Assembly (NCBI GenBank): GCA_022774705.1
Contig: JALFLM010000129.1
Span: 22,628-86,627 of the forward strand
DNA length: 64,000 nt
Reading direction: 5' to 3'
Source of the DNA: Lachnospiraceae bacterium
Lineage (GTDB): Bacteria > Bacillota > Clostridia > Lachnospirales > Lachnospiraceae
Shown in pieces: positions 8,655-18,676 of this stretch. Below the pieces are notes generated by a model that made no database searches, was not told the DNA's origin, and saw nothing but the letters and a program-made list of their open reading frames with translations. The stretch's first letter is position 1. Each line of letters begins with the position of its first letter. Made by a program: the position numbers and the translations under genes.

Positions 8655-10203
8655 ACGCGCAAAAGAAGAAATCCGCAATACGATCCGGGCGTATCTGATG
8701 AAGGATGAATACGGTCAGTATGTGATTCCTGCAGTAAGACAGAGACCGGTGCTTCTGATCGGCCCGCCCGGTATCGGGAAGACGGCGATTATGGAACAGG
8801 TGGCCAGAGAATGCGGAATCGGTCTGGTTTCCTATACGATTACTCATCATACGAGACAGAGTGCGGTGGGGCTGCCCTTTATCGAACATAAAATGTATGA
8901 AGGCCGGGAGTATTCCGTGACGGAATATACCATGAGCGAAATCATTGCTTCCGTTTACAACCGCATGGAGCAGACCGGGCTGAAAGAAGGGATTTTGTTT
9001 ATCGATGAGATCAACTGTGTGTCGGAGACTCTGGCTCCCACCATGCTGCAGTTTCTCCAGTGCAAGACCTTTGGTAATCAGAAGATTCCTCAGGGCTGGC
9101 TGATTGTGGCAGCGGGCAATCCGCCGGAATATAATAAATCAGTACGGGACTTTGATGTGGTGACGCTGGACCGCGTGAAGAAGATCGACGTATCGGAGGA
9201 CTACAGTGTCTGGAAAGAATACGCTTATGAGCAGAATATTCACAACAGTATTCTGACCTATCTGGAGATCAGGCGGGAGAATTTTTACGATATCGAGACA
9301 ACGTTGGACGGCAGGCGGTTTGTGACGGCGAGGGGATGGGAGGACCTGTCCCAGATTCTGTATACATATGAAAAACTGTCCATTCCTGTGGATGAAGAAC
9401 TGATTATTCAGTATCTGCAGTATCCCAGGATCGCCAAAGATTTTGCCGCTTATTACGATCTGTACAATAAATATAAAAATGATTATAAAGTCGAGGATAT
9501 TCTGGAAGGAATCCTGTCTCAGAATGCGCTGGAAAAACTGTGGCAGGCGCCTTTTGATGAGCGGCTCAGTGTTCTGGGACTGGTGATTGGCCGGCTGAAT
9601 GAGATGTTTACCCGGGTGATAGAGCGGGATTCCTATGTTTCGGAGCTTTATGAGGTGATGATCGATTACCGGGAACAGCTGGGGCAGGCCCAGGAGAGCC
9701 TTGCGGCTTCCGAACCCGGGGCTTCGCTGGGGCGCAGGGAGGCCATCAGCCTGCTGTCTCAGATGTCTGACCGGCTGACCAAAAAGCTGGAGGACAAAAA
9801 GGAAGCCGGTCTCATCAACCGGATGGAAGAGCGCTGCAGCCGCCGGGTTCTGGCAGAACTGGAGCGGGAGGAACATCTGCTGATGACAGCGGATTGCGAA
9901 ACGGCAGAAGAGTCATTTGCCATGATCAAAGCCGGATTCAACCGGGAAACGGCAGGACTCGAGGAGGAGACCGAACAGGTTTCCCAGGCGCTGGAATATG
10001 CCTTTGATTTTGTGGAAAAAGCTTTTGGCGAAGACCAGGAGCTGGTGGTATTTATCACGGAACTGTCGCTGAGTTACTATGCGATCCGTTTTATCAGCGA
10101 CAATGGATGCCCCAGATACTACCGTTACAATAAAACACTGCTGTCAGGAGAGCAGCAGAGGGAGATTCTGCAGCAGATTGAGGAACTGAGGGCAAATCAG
10201 TAG
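8644..10203 (+). CDS. MoxR-family AAA+ ATPase
   Basis: Walker A GPPGIGKTAIM, Walker B ILFIDEIN; start at ATG 8644 overlaps the preceding VWA gene. Confidence 0.87.
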   Translation: MHIKRAKEEIRNTIRAYLMKDEYGQYVIPAVRQRPVLLIGPPGIGKTAIMEQVARECGIGLVSYTITHHTRQSAVGLPFIEHKMYEGREYSVTEYTMSEIIASVYNRMEQTGLKEGILFIDEINCVSETLAPTMLQFLQCKTFGNQKIPQGWLIVAAGNPPEYNKSVRDFDVVTLDRVKKIDVSEDYSVWKEYAYEQNIHNSILTYLEIRRENFYDIETTLDGRRFVTARGWEDLSQILYTYEKLSIPVDEELIIQYLQYPRIAKDFAAYYDLYNKYKNDYKVEDILEGILSQNALEKLWQAPFDERLSVLGLVIGRLNEMFTRVIERDSYVSELYEVMIDYREQLGQAQESLAASEPGASLGRREAISLLSQMSDRLTKKLEDKKEAGLINRMEERCSRRVLAELEREEHLLMTADCETAEESFAMIKAGFNRETAGLEEETEQVSQALEYAFDFVEKAFGEDQELVVFITELSLSYYAIRFISDNGCPRYYRYNKTLLSGEQQREILQQIEELRANQ

Positions 10204-10307
10204 ATCAGGTTAAAATTGCTGTTTGCAAGCAGGACTGGCACAGCTGTTTTATCTGGAATCATGCTCTGCTGAATAGTTATTAAAAATATAATAAAGGATG
10301 GACTGCC

Positions 10308-11807
10308 ATGGAGACAACGTTAAAAAGAGGAGCGGGGATTCTGCTTCCCATATACGCGCTTCCCACACCCAACGGAATCGGCACCCTGGGTAAGGAAGCA
10401 ATGGAATTTATTGATTTTCTGAAAGAAAGCGGACAGAAATACTGGCAGGTGCTGCCGGCGGGGCCTACCAGCATCGGCGACAGCCCTTATCAGAATTTCT
10501 CGGCTTTTGCGGGAAATCCGTATTTTATCGATCTGGAGACTCTTCGTGAAGAAGGCCTGCTGAAAAGGGAGAATTACGAAGAGCGTGACTGGGGCGGGCA
10601 TCCCGGATATGTGGATTACGCTCATATTTATGAAAACCGGTTTAAGGTTCTGCGCATTGCATTCGGCAACAGCGAACATCAGGAAACAGAAGAATACAGA
10701 AATTTTGAGAAAGAAAATGCTTTCTGGCTGGAAGATTACGCCCTGTTTATGGCGGTAAAAGGCTATTTTGACGGTGCCTGCTGGCTGGACTGGGAGGAAG
10801 ATATCCGTCTTCATGAAGAAAAAGCAGTTGCCAGATATAAAGAAAAGCTGGCCTATGACATTGAATTCTGGAAATTCCTGCAGTTCAAATTTTTTGAGCA
10901 GTGGGATAAAGTGAGAGCTTATGCCAACGAGAATGAAATCGAGATCATCGGAGATATGCCCATTTATGTGGCGCTGGACAGTGCCGACACCTGGGTTTAT
11001 TATGAGCAGTTCCAGCTGGACGAGGAGCACAATCCGGAAAAAGTGGCCGGAGTACCGCCGGATGCATTTTCCGATGACGGACAGCTCTGGGGCAATCCGC
11101 TGTATGACTGGGATGCCATGGAAAAAGATGGGTTTTTCTGGTGGCGCGCCCGCGTGAAAACGGCAGCAAAGCTTTACGATGCCATTCGAATCGACCATTT
11201 TATCGGAATTGTGCGTTATTTTGCCATCCCTGCGGGAGCAAAAAACGGTATGGTTGGTGAGTTCCACTGGGGTCCCGGCAGGAAGCTGACGGACGCCATT
11301 GTGGAAGCAGCCGGAGAAACAAAGATCATTGCCGAAGATCTGGGCGTGATCATCGATGAAGTCCGCGCACTGAAAAAAGAAGCGGGATTCCCCGGTATGA
11401 AGGTGATTGAATTCGGTTTCGATTCCGGTGCAGACAATGATTACCTTCCCCACAATTATGAGCCCAACAGCATTGTTTACGCGGGTACCCATGATAATGA
11501 AACCCTGGCCGGCTATCTGCAGAACATAAGCGGATACACAAAGGAGCATCTGATGGATTATCTGGCAATCCGTGATGAGGACGAATATCAGAAATGTGCC
11601 CTTGACCGGGTAATCCGCATGGCTTATGGCAGCGTCAGCAGCGCAGCAATTCTGCAGGCGCAGGATGTACTGGGACTTGGCAATGAAGCCAGAACCAACG
11701 AGCCCTCCACTATCGGATATAACTGGAAATGGAGACTGCAGCCCGGGCAGCTGACGGAAAAGCACAGTGCTTATCTGAAAAAGCTGGCAGAACTGTACCG
11801 GAGATAG
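10308..11807 (+). CDS. malQ: 4-alpha-glucanotransferase
   Basis: GILLPIYALPTPNGIGTLG, GDSPYQNFSAFAGNPYFIDL, IRIDHFIG, AEDLG, THDNET. Confidence 0.97.
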   Translation: METTLKRGAGILLPIYALPTPNGIGTLGKEAMEFIDFLKESGQKYWQVLPAGPTSIGDSPYQNFSAFAGNPYFIDLETLREEGLLKRENYEERDWGGHPGYVDYAHIYENRFKVLRIAFGNSEHQETEEYRNFEKENAFWLEDYALFMAVKGYFDGACWLDWEEDIRLHEEKAVARYKEKLAYDIEFWKFLQFKFFEQWDKVRAYANENEIEIIGDMPIYVALDSADTWVYYEQFQLDEEHNPEKVAGVPPDAFSDDGQLWGNPLYDWDAMEKDGFFWWRARVKTAAKLYDAIRIDHFIGIVRYFAIPAGAKNGMVGEFHWGPGRKLTDAIVEAAGETKIIAEDLGVIIDEVRALKKEAGFPGMKVIEFGFDSGADNDYLPHNYEPNSIVYAGTHDNETLAGYLQNISGYTKEHLMDYLAIRDEDEYQKCALDRVIRMAYGSVSSAAILQAQDVLGLGNEARTNEPSTIGYNWKWRLQPGQLTEKHSAYLKKLAELYRR

Positions 11808-11901
11808 GAGAGCTGGTACAGCTCCGCTGTGAATCCGGTGAATGGTCTGACGAAAGGAATATAAAAAAGAGTATACAGTATAAAAGAAAGGAAGCAGTGC
11901 T

Positions 11902-14007
11902 ATGAAAAAAAGATTTCTTTTTGTTGTCATTTGTTTATTTATGGTAGTTACGGGGCCATTGGCGAATGTGGCAGCAGCGGCTGATCAGGATGCGGCTGCT
12001 TTCTGCCAGCCGGTATCTGCAGAAGAAGTGGCGGCAGATGTGTTTCAGGAAGAAGCAGAGACAAAGCTGGCAGCTGGGACCGAGGGACTGAATGTAACAG
12101 GTCGGACGGTAAGTGAAATCCGTGCCTTTGCTTTCAGTCATCCGGCAGAATTATTCCAGCGGGTGACTTATAAGACGAAGCCTTCTTTAAGCGGCACATA
12201 CAGTGCAGGTATATTGTCCGATACAACGCTGAAATCAGCATTGAATCTGCTTAACCAGTGCCGCTATATTGCCGGTCTGGATGGCAATGTGACACTGGAT
12301 GAGAATTATTCAAAAAAGGCATCGGCAGCAACTCTGGTCAACAGGCTGAACGGAGAACTGAGCCATATGCCTTCGATACCATCTGTACTGCACAATCCTG
12401 ATCTTTATAACCTGGGTGTACAAGGAGCAAGCAGTTCCAATCTTGCATCAGGATACTACAATCTGAATCAGGCAATCCTCTATGGTTGGCTGTCTGATTC
12501 AGACAGCTATAATATTGACCGCGTCGGACACAGGCGCTGGGTGCTTAATCCTGATATGGGAAAGGTTGGATTTGGAGCAACAGATAACTATTATGCCATG
12601 TATGTGTTTGACCGGTCAGGAACCGGCGGTCAGTCACGGGTGGCATGGCCTGCGCAGAATATGCCGATTCAGTATTTTGATGCAGGAGATGCATGGTCTG
12701 TTTCTTTCGGTAAATCTCTGACAGCATCCAAAATCAAGGTAACGCTTGTCAGAACATCAGACAACAAAAAATGGACGTTCAGCAGCACTTCTTCAAATGG
12801 CAACTTTTATGTAAATAACAGTGGCTACGGACAGGCGGGCTGTGTCATTTTCCGACCGGACAGTCTGACGTCCATCAAAGCCGGGGACAGCTTCACTGTA
12901 ACAATTTCAGGGGCAGAAAGTTCACCGGTTTCCTATCAGGTTAATTTCTTTGATATGGTCAGAAGTATCAGCAGCGCATCTGTTACACTGTCCAGCAAAG
13001 AATATACATATGATGGGAAAGCAAAAAAACCTTCTACAGTTGTAAAGCTGGGAAATACCACTCTGAAAAAAGGAACGGACTATACAGTAACCTATCAGAA
13101 TAATGTTAATGTGGGAACCGGAAAGGTTATTATAACGGGAATCGGTAATTACAAAGGGACTGTAACAAAAACATTTGCTATTAACAAAGCGGATCAGACC
13201 ATAAACGTATCGCTATCATCATCCAGTGTTAAGGTAGGAACAACAGTAACTATTAAAGCAGCTGCATGTGGAGCGGCCAGAATAACCTATTCTTCCAGCA
13301 ATACCAGTGTGGCAAAGGTCAGTTCAACGGGTACTGTTACCGGAACAGGTGTCGGAACGGTGACGATTACTATTAAAGCAGCGGCAACAGGTAATTATCA
13401 TCAGGCATTGAAAAAACTGCAGATCAGGGTTATTCCCAGGACGCCTTCCATTGCCGGTCTCACCAGCGTTTCCTCTGGAGTTACCGTAAAATGGAACAGG
13501 ATCAGTGAAGCAGACGGTTATTACGTATATCGAAAGAAAGGTTCGGAAACTGGCTGGACGGAGGCGGCAAATATAAAAAACGGTACTGTACTTAGCTGGA
13601 CCGATAAGCATGCCACTGAAAACGGAACAAAATATGTATACATGGTAAAAGCATATAAGACCGTATCCGGTACTGCTTACACCAGTACTTCCAGCTCCAG
13701 CAAAACCATCTACCGCCTGAGCCGTCCGACTATCTCCGGCCTGACAAACAGTGCATCGAAGACCTTTAAGGTGACTTGGGGTAAAAATACCAAAGCCAGC
13801 GGTTATCAGGTGCAGTACGCAACAGCCAGCAGCTTCAGCGGGGCGAAAACGAAAACGTACAGCGGGTACAGTTCCGTCACGAAGTCGGTGAATGGACTGA
13901 CGAAGGGCAAGACTTATTATGTGCGTGTAAGGTCTTATAAAACGGTTGGAAATGTGAAATATTATTCTGCATGGAGTACGGCGAAAAAGGTGAAGATCAC
14001 CAGGTAA
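11902..14007 (+). CDS. secreted protein with CAP/SCP-like domain, Ig-like repeats and C-terminal FN3 domains
   Basis: Signal peptide MKKRFLFVVICLFMVVTGPLANVAAAA; CAP-like VGHRRWVLNP; Ig-like SKEYTYDGKAKKP...YTVTYQNNVNVGTGKVIITG; FN3-like SGYQVQYATASSF...YYVRVRSYK. Confidence 0.85.
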   Translation: MKKRFLFVVICLFMVVTGPLANVAAAADQDAAAFCQPVSAEEVAADVFQEEAETKLAAGTEGLNVTGRTVSEIRAFAFSHPAELFQRVTYKTKPSLSGTYSAGILSDTTLKSALNLLNQCRYIAGLDGNVTLDENYSKKASAATLVNRLNGELSHMPSIPSVLHNPDLYNLGVQGASSSNLASGYYNLNQAILYGWLSDSDSYNIDRVGHRRWVLNPDMGKVGFGATDNYYAMYVFDRSGTGGQSRVAWPAQNMPIQYFDAGDAWSVSFGKSLTASKIKVTLVRTSDNKKWTFSSTSSNGNFYVNNSGYGQAGCVIFRPDSLTSIKAGDSFTVTISGAESSPVSYQVNFFDMVRSISSASVTLSSKEYTYDGKAKKPSTVVKLGNTTLKKGTDYTVTYQNNVNVGTGKVIITGIGNYKGTVTKTFAINKADQTINVSLSSSSVKVGTTVTIKAAACGAARITYSSSNTSVAKVSSTGTVTGTGVGTVTITIKAAATGNYHQALKKLQIRVIPRTPSIAGLTSVSSGVTVKWNRISEADGYYVYRKKGSETGWTEAANIKNGTVLSWTDKHATENGTKYVYMVKAYKTVSGTAYTSTSSSSKTIYRLSRPTISGLTNSASKTFKVTWGKNTKASGYQVQYATASSFSGAKTKTYSGYSSVTKSVNGLTKGKTYYVRVRSYKTVGNVKYYSAWSTAKKVKITR

Positions 14008-14032
14008 AAAGCAGTAAGTAAAGAGGAAAATA

Positions 14033-14084
14033 AAACGGCCCTTCAGAACAGTTTACAGGAACTTTGTCTGAAGGGCTGTTTTTC
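14033..14084 (+). terminator. intrinsic terminator after the CAP-domain gene
   Basis: AACGGCCCTTCAGA ... TCTGAAGGGCTGTTTTT. Confidence 0.85.
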
Positions 14085-14117
14085 CGGGCAGCAAAACCGG
14101 TTAAATATGATAATCTG

Positions 14118-14552
14118 TTAGTCTTCCCCGTCTTCATGAGCTTTTTTACGGTCGTTTGCTTTTTTTACATCCGGTACCACCAGAAACCTGCGGATGGCAA
14201 ACAGGACAGCGATGGCAAAGGTTCCGATCAATGTGTTGATGGGGCTCAGATGCTCCACAACCATCTGACGTGCGGTTGCCATCATCAGCACCTCGATGAC
14301 TGTTTCGGGGGTGTAATTGCACAGCATTTTTACGAACTCGATTCCGACAACCAGCCCCAGGGCAGAAGAAAGGAACTGGTTAAACCCATCATTTTCGATG
14401 GTGGTACTCAATGTCTCGGGCAGATGGATAATCAGATTGAAAATCATGATGATAATAACGCAGGTAATGATACAGGACATGAAAATCTCTGTGTACCGTG
14501 CGATATTGATGATAAGATCATTGAGCTTTTTTCTTGTAGGTAGTTTTTGCAT
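14118..14552 (-). CDS. small membrane protein, PsiE-like
   Basis: About 144 aa with multiple TM segments; layout resembles PsiE-type proteins; start at MQKLPTRKK. Confidence 0.55.
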   Translation of the reverse strand: MQKLPTRKKLNDLIINIARYTEIFMSCIITCVIIIMIFNLIIHLPETLSTTIENDGFNQFLSSALGLVVGIEFVKMLCNYTPETVIEVLMMATARQMVVEHLSPINTLIGTFAIAVLFAIRRFLVVPDVKKANDRKKAHEDGED

Positions 14553-14925
14553 GGTTTCCTCCTGTATGTATTGTGATGTAATTCTAACATGAGAAAACGG
14601 TTCCCGCAATGTTTTTCGGGAAAGAAACCGCTTCCATGGAAATCTATGGAATCATATAAGATTTGATTGAACACATGTTCGAAATGTGATATAATAAACA
14701 CAGATTTCATTTTACAGGAAACGCTGCAGGGCAGTTTCACACAGTTTCTCTGCGTCGGACAGATAAGAAATTTTGTTTACCGGAATACCGGTTGCAAAGT
14801 TGCTGCAATGATATTATACTGGATACGAAGTAAAAATTCAGACGATATTCAGAATTTTCAATAAAATAAATGGGTTATTGTGATAATTAATTCTACTTTA
14901 TATTAAAGAAGGGCATTAGTGTCAG

Positions 14926-15984
14926 ATGGATACAAAGATTATTAATCTTCAGTTATTAGATCAATCAGAGGTGGATACCGCTTATGCGGAGGCTGCCGGG
15001 ATTATCAGAGAGGGGGGGCTTGTGGCTTTTCCTACAGAGACGGTATACGGGCTTGGGGCCAACGCGCTGGACGAGCAGGCAGCGGCTAAAATCTACGCAG
15101 CCAAGGGGAGACCTTCAGATAACCCGCTGATCGCTCATATTTCCCGGGAACAGCAACTGGAGGAGATTGCGGCATATATCCCGGAAACCGCCCGGATTCT
15201 CATGAAGCATTACTGGCCAGGGCCGCTGACCATGATTTTCCGGAAAAAGGACATTGTTCCCCGGGGAACGACGGGAGGACTGGATACGGTGGCTGTGCGG
15301 ATGCCGGATCATCCGGTGGCAAGGCGCCTGATCGATGCGGCAGGTGTGCCGATCGCCGCACCCAGTGCCAATCTGTCGGGCAGACCCAGTCCTACCACGG
15401 CGGAACGGACGGCGGAAGACATGGAAGGCAAGATCGAGATGATTCTTGACGGGGGTCCCTGCAGGATCGGCATCGAGTCCACCATTGTGGACATGACGGA
15501 GGATATTCCCGTGATTCTCAGACCGGGTTTTATCACGTATGAGATGCTCAGGGAGCTGCTGGGAGAAGTGAGAAAAGACCGGGCTCTGGATGCGAAGGAA
15601 TGGAGATATTTCCGTCCCAAGGCACCGGGACAGAAATACCGTCATTATGCTCCCAAGGCGCCCATGACTCTGGTAGAGGGCGGAATTGAAGCGGTGACTG
15701 CGAAGATATGCGACCTGACAGATGCTTCCATCCGGGAAGGAAAAAAGGTGGGAGTGATCTGTACCGACGAGACCGAAGCCTGCTACCATCAGGGCATCGT
15801 GAAAAGCATGGGAAGCCGCGTCAGACTGGAAAGCGTGGCACATAATCTGTACGAGATTCTGCGCGAATTTGACGAGACCGGTGTGGAGGTCATCTATTCG
15901 GAAGCGTTCCCATCGGATGAACTGGGGTTTGCAGTTATGAACCGTCTTGTAAAGGCTGCCGGTCATAAAGAGATTCAGGTATAG
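14926..15984 (+). CDS. L-threonylcarbamoyladenylate synthase (Sua5/YwlC)
   Basis: VAFPTETVYGLGANALDEQAAAKIYAAKGRPSDNPLI; APSANLSGRPSPTTAE; C-terminal Sua5 domain. Confidence 0.96.
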   Translation: MDTKIINLQLLDQSEVDTAYAEAAGIIREGGLVAFPTETVYGLGANALDEQAAAKIYAAKGRPSDNPLIAHISREQQLEEIAAYIPETARILMKHYWPGPLTMIFRKKDIVPRGTTGGLDTVAVRMPDHPVARRLIDAAGVPIAAPSANLSGRPSPTTAERTAEDMEGKIEMILDGGPCRIGIESTIVDMTEDIPVILRPGFITYEMLRELLGEVRKDRALDAKEWRYFRPKAPGQKYRHYAPKAPMTLVEGGIEAVTAKICDLTDASIREGKKVGVICTDETEACYHQGIVKSMGSRVRLESVAHNLYEILREFDETGVEVIYSEAFPSDELGFAVMNRLVKAAGHKEIQV

Positions 15985-16041
15985 ATCTGCCTGACATGCA
16001 CACATAGTCATTAAGAACAATACTCAGAAAAGGGGGTGTGT

Positions 16042-16833
16042 ATGGTGAAACGTTATCGTAAGGTTATTCTGGCAGGCGCGGATAACACCTGTGAAAGTGT
16101 CATGGCGGAAGCTATTTTTAAAAATATAGCGGGAGAGCGTCCGCTGGAGATCATTTCCAGAGGGCTGGTGGTTCTGTTTCCGGAACCGGTTAATCCCAAG
16201 GCGGATGCGGTGCTGCAGGCAAATCATCTGCAGGCTTCCAAAAATTACAGTGAGAAACTGACGATTGATGACATTACGGAAGATACCCTGATTCTGGCTC
16301 TCCGGGAGACACAGGTGCAGAAGATACTGAATACGCTTGATCCGGCATGCGATGTGTCTACGCTGAGAGGTTTTGTGGGTTATAAGGGAGATACGGAAAC
16401 ACCGTCGGGTGATCTGTCCAATTATCAGGATGCATTTGAGAATCTGGATCTTCTGGTAAAGGCAGCCGCCCAGCTTATTTTTGAGCCTATCGATGATGAA
16501 CTGGCGAAGGAACCGAAATCGCTGAGTATGGCGGAAGTGGAGCGGGTTGTCCAGCAGGTTTTTGAAGAAAGTGTTCAGGAGACCATGGGATCAGAGATGG
16601 ACACCGTATCGCAGGAACTGAAGCAGAAGCATGAAAAGGAGCTGGAAGAAGAATACATGCGCGTGGTGGAGAAAACCGCCGCCCGCGAAGCGGCCAGAGA
16701 GGCGGCGAAAGAATCGGAGATTTCGGAATACAAGCTTCTGTATGAAGAAATCAAAGCAAAAAACAGTGATAGAAAATCAGAAAAAACAGATGCAGATGCT
16801 GATAAAATTCCGAAAGGAATGAAAAATATATAA
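16042..16833 (+). CDS. LMW protein phosphatase-like (YwlE-position) protein with degenerate active site and charged coiled-coil-like C-terminal extension
   Basis: VILAGADNTCESVMAEAIFKNIA aligns by eye to the LMW-PTP P-loop region FVCTGNTCRSPMAEA; located between sua5 and rpiB; SD AGGGGG before ATG 16042. Confidence 0.8.
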   Translation: MVKRYRKVILAGADNTCESVMAEAIFKNIAGERPLEIISRGLVVLFPEPVNPKADAVLQANHLQASKNYSEKLTIDDITEDTLILALRETQVQKILNTLDPACDVSTLRGFVGYKGDTETPSGDLSNYQDAFENLDLLVKAAAQLIFEPIDDELAKEPKSLSMAEVERVVQQVFEESVQETMGSEMDTVSQELKQKHEKELEEEYMRVVEKTAAREAAREAAKESEISEYKLLYEEIKAKNSDRKSEKTDADADKIPKGMKNI

Positions 16834-16862
16834 AAAAGCGTACGATGAAAGGGGAATGAACA

Positions 16863-17291
16863 ATGATAGCATTTGGATGTGATCACGGCGGATTTGAGCT
16901 GAAGGAGGAGATTCTGGCATATCTGGATAAAGAGGGAATTGAGTACAGGGATTTCGGTTGTTTTGACCGGACTTCCTGCGATTATCCCGATATTGCAAAG
17001 CCGGTGGCTCATGCAGTGGCTTCCGGAGAGTGTGAAAAAGGTATTCTGGTGTGCGGAACAGGAATCGGTATATCCATTGCCGCCAACAAGGTGAAGGGAA
17101 TCCGTGCTGCGCTGTGCGGTGACTGCTTCAGTGCACAGGCAACGAGAGAACATAATGACGCCAATATTCTGGCGCTGGGTGCCCGTGTTACAGGCCCCGG
17201 CCTGGCTGTAAAGATTGTGGATACCTTCCTTCACACGGAATTTTCCGGAGATGAAAGACATGCCAGAAGAATCGCAAAGATCGAAGATTAG
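16863..17291 (+). CDS. rpiB: ribose-5-phosphate isomerase B
   Basis: IAFGCDHGGFELKEEIL, GILVCGTGIGISIAANKVKGIRAALC. Confidence 0.97.
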   Translation: MIAFGCDHGGFELKEEILAYLDKEGIEYRDFGCFDRTSCDYPDIAKPVAHAVASGECEKGILVCGTGIGISIAANKVKGIRAALCGDCFSAQATREHNDANILALGARVTGPGLAVKIVDTFLHTEFSGDERHARRIAKIED

Positions 17292-17313
17292 ATCATGAAA
17301 GTGGTGAAAGATC

Positions 17314-17829
17314 ATGGACATGAAACCCGCTTCTGACGTTAAAAAATCTTCAAAACGTGCGGATTATATTTCATGGGATGAATATTTTATGGGGGTAGCC
17401 ATGCTGGCTTCCATGCGTTCCAAGGATCCCAATACGCAGGTGGGAGCCTGTATCGTGAGCGATACCAACAAGATTCTTTCCATGGGATACAACGGATTTC
17501 CCATCGGGTGTTCGGATGACGAATTCCCCTGGAACCGGGAAGGTGAGCCGTACGACAACAAATATTTTTATACGACCCACAGTGAACTGAATGCCATCCT
17601 TAATTACAGAGGAGGCAGTCTGGAGGGCAGCAGGCTTTATGTGACGCTGTTTCCCTGCAACGAATGTGCCAAGGCGATCATTCAGGCCGGCATCAGGACC
17701 GTAGTGTATAAAAATGACAAATATGCAGATACTCCTTCTGTGAAAGCGTCGCGCCGCATGTTCAGCGCTGCCGGCGTGGCCTGCCGCCAATACCGGGAAA
17801 CAGGAAGAACTATCCAGATTAACCTATAG
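17314..17829 (+). CDS. dCMP deaminase / cytidine deaminase-family (ComEB-like)
   Basis: SWDEYFMGVAMLASMRSKDPNTQVGACIV, HSELNAILN, TLFPCNECAKAIIQAGI zinc motif. Confidence 0.93.
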   Translation: MDMKPASDVKKSSKRADYISWDEYFMGVAMLASMRSKDPNTQVGACIVSDTNKILSMGYNGFPIGCSDDEFPWNREGEPYDNKYFYTTHSELNAILNYRGGSLEGSRLYVTLFPCNECAKAIIQAGIRTVVYKNDKYADTPSVKASRRMFSAAGVACRQYRETGRTIQINL

Positions 17830-17938
17830 GAAAAACGGTTCCTTGTATGTCTGACATTGAAAATTTTATATATTTTATAAAAAATGTATAAAAACAGAAA
17901 CATAATAGGAGAATTATGCTAAGAAACCATTTTTTGGA

Positions 17939-17966
17939 TGGACAAAAAGCTGAAAAATGATATAAT
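17939..17966 (+). promoter_or_regulatory. putative promoter for the atp operon
   Basis: TGGACA (17939-17944) - 16 nt - TATAAT (17961-17966). Confidence 0.5.
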
Positions 17967-18000
17967 AAAGACAGTTGCTATTTGGGACATATTGTAAAAC

Positions 18001-18249
18001 ATGAATGAAAAGAAGAAAAAACGTGGAGTGGTTGCCAGATGTCTGATGATGGTGACACAGGTAAGTATTACCCTGCTGGCGCCGATTATTTTGTGTACGG
18101 CGGCAGGTGTGTGGCTGGACGGCAGATATGGATGGCACACAACGGTTGTTCTCCTGATTCTGGGGATTATTGCGGGAGGCAAGAATGCCTACACCCTGGT
18201 TTCCGCCATGATTAAGGAAATCGAAAAGGAGAGCACCTATGACAGGTAA
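18001..18249 (+). CDS. AtpZ/AtpI-family small membrane protein
   Basis: About 82 aa, two TM helices, first gene of atp operon, LILGIIAGGKNAYTL. Confidence 0.75.
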   Translation: MNEKKKKRGVVARCLMMVTQVSITLLAPIILCTAAGVWLDGRYGWHTTVVLLILGIIAGGKNAYTLVSAMIKEIEKESTYDR

Positions 18250-18676
18250 TAACTGGATCAGATATACCAGGCAGACGCTGCTGGAGATCTGGATGGGAAT
18301 CGGAATTTTTGGACTGGTCGGTGTGCTGGTCATATTTTTTCTTCCCACTGAGAAACTTCCGGCAATCCTGGCGTATCTTCTGGGAGTGATCGTCAGTATC
18401 TGTGCCGTGACACATATCGCATATGTCACGGAGCTGACGATGGACATGCACAGCGTAGATCAGGCACAGAGATATACCACAACCAGATATCTTATGCGGA
18501 TGGTGGTATACGCCGCAGTGATCATCGCTGCGTATTATACTTCATATTTAAATATACCGGCTTTGGTTATTGGTTTATTTGGTACGAAGGCCGGAGCATA
18601 TTTACAACCGCTCATGCATCGTTTCCTGGAATGGGCTCGTGAGAAGGTATCTATAAAAAAAGAGGGAGGTGAGTAA
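18239..18676 (+). CDS. ATP synthase subunit I-like membrane protein
   Basis: Four-TM protein in the atpI position, overlapping neighbours. Confidence 0.7.
   Translation: MTGNNWIRYTRQTLLEIWMGIGIFGLVGVLVIFFLPTEKLPAILAYLLGVIVSICAVTHIAYVTELTMDMHSVDQAQRYTTTRYLMRMVVYAAVIIAAYYTSYLNIPALVIGLFGTKAGAYLQPLMHRFLEWAREKVSIKKEGGE

Noticed and set aside
11902-14007. CAP + Ig-like + FN3 secreted protein as a novel toxin/adhesin
   Set aside because: Domain architecture of this type is common among gut Clostridia secreted proteins; nothing in the sequence indicates a special function
17911-17958. Mini-ORF MLRNHFLDGQKAEK* with SD AGGAG in the atp leader
   Set aside because: Overlaps the predicted -35 region of the atp promoter, so it would not be wholly transcribed from it; too short to support
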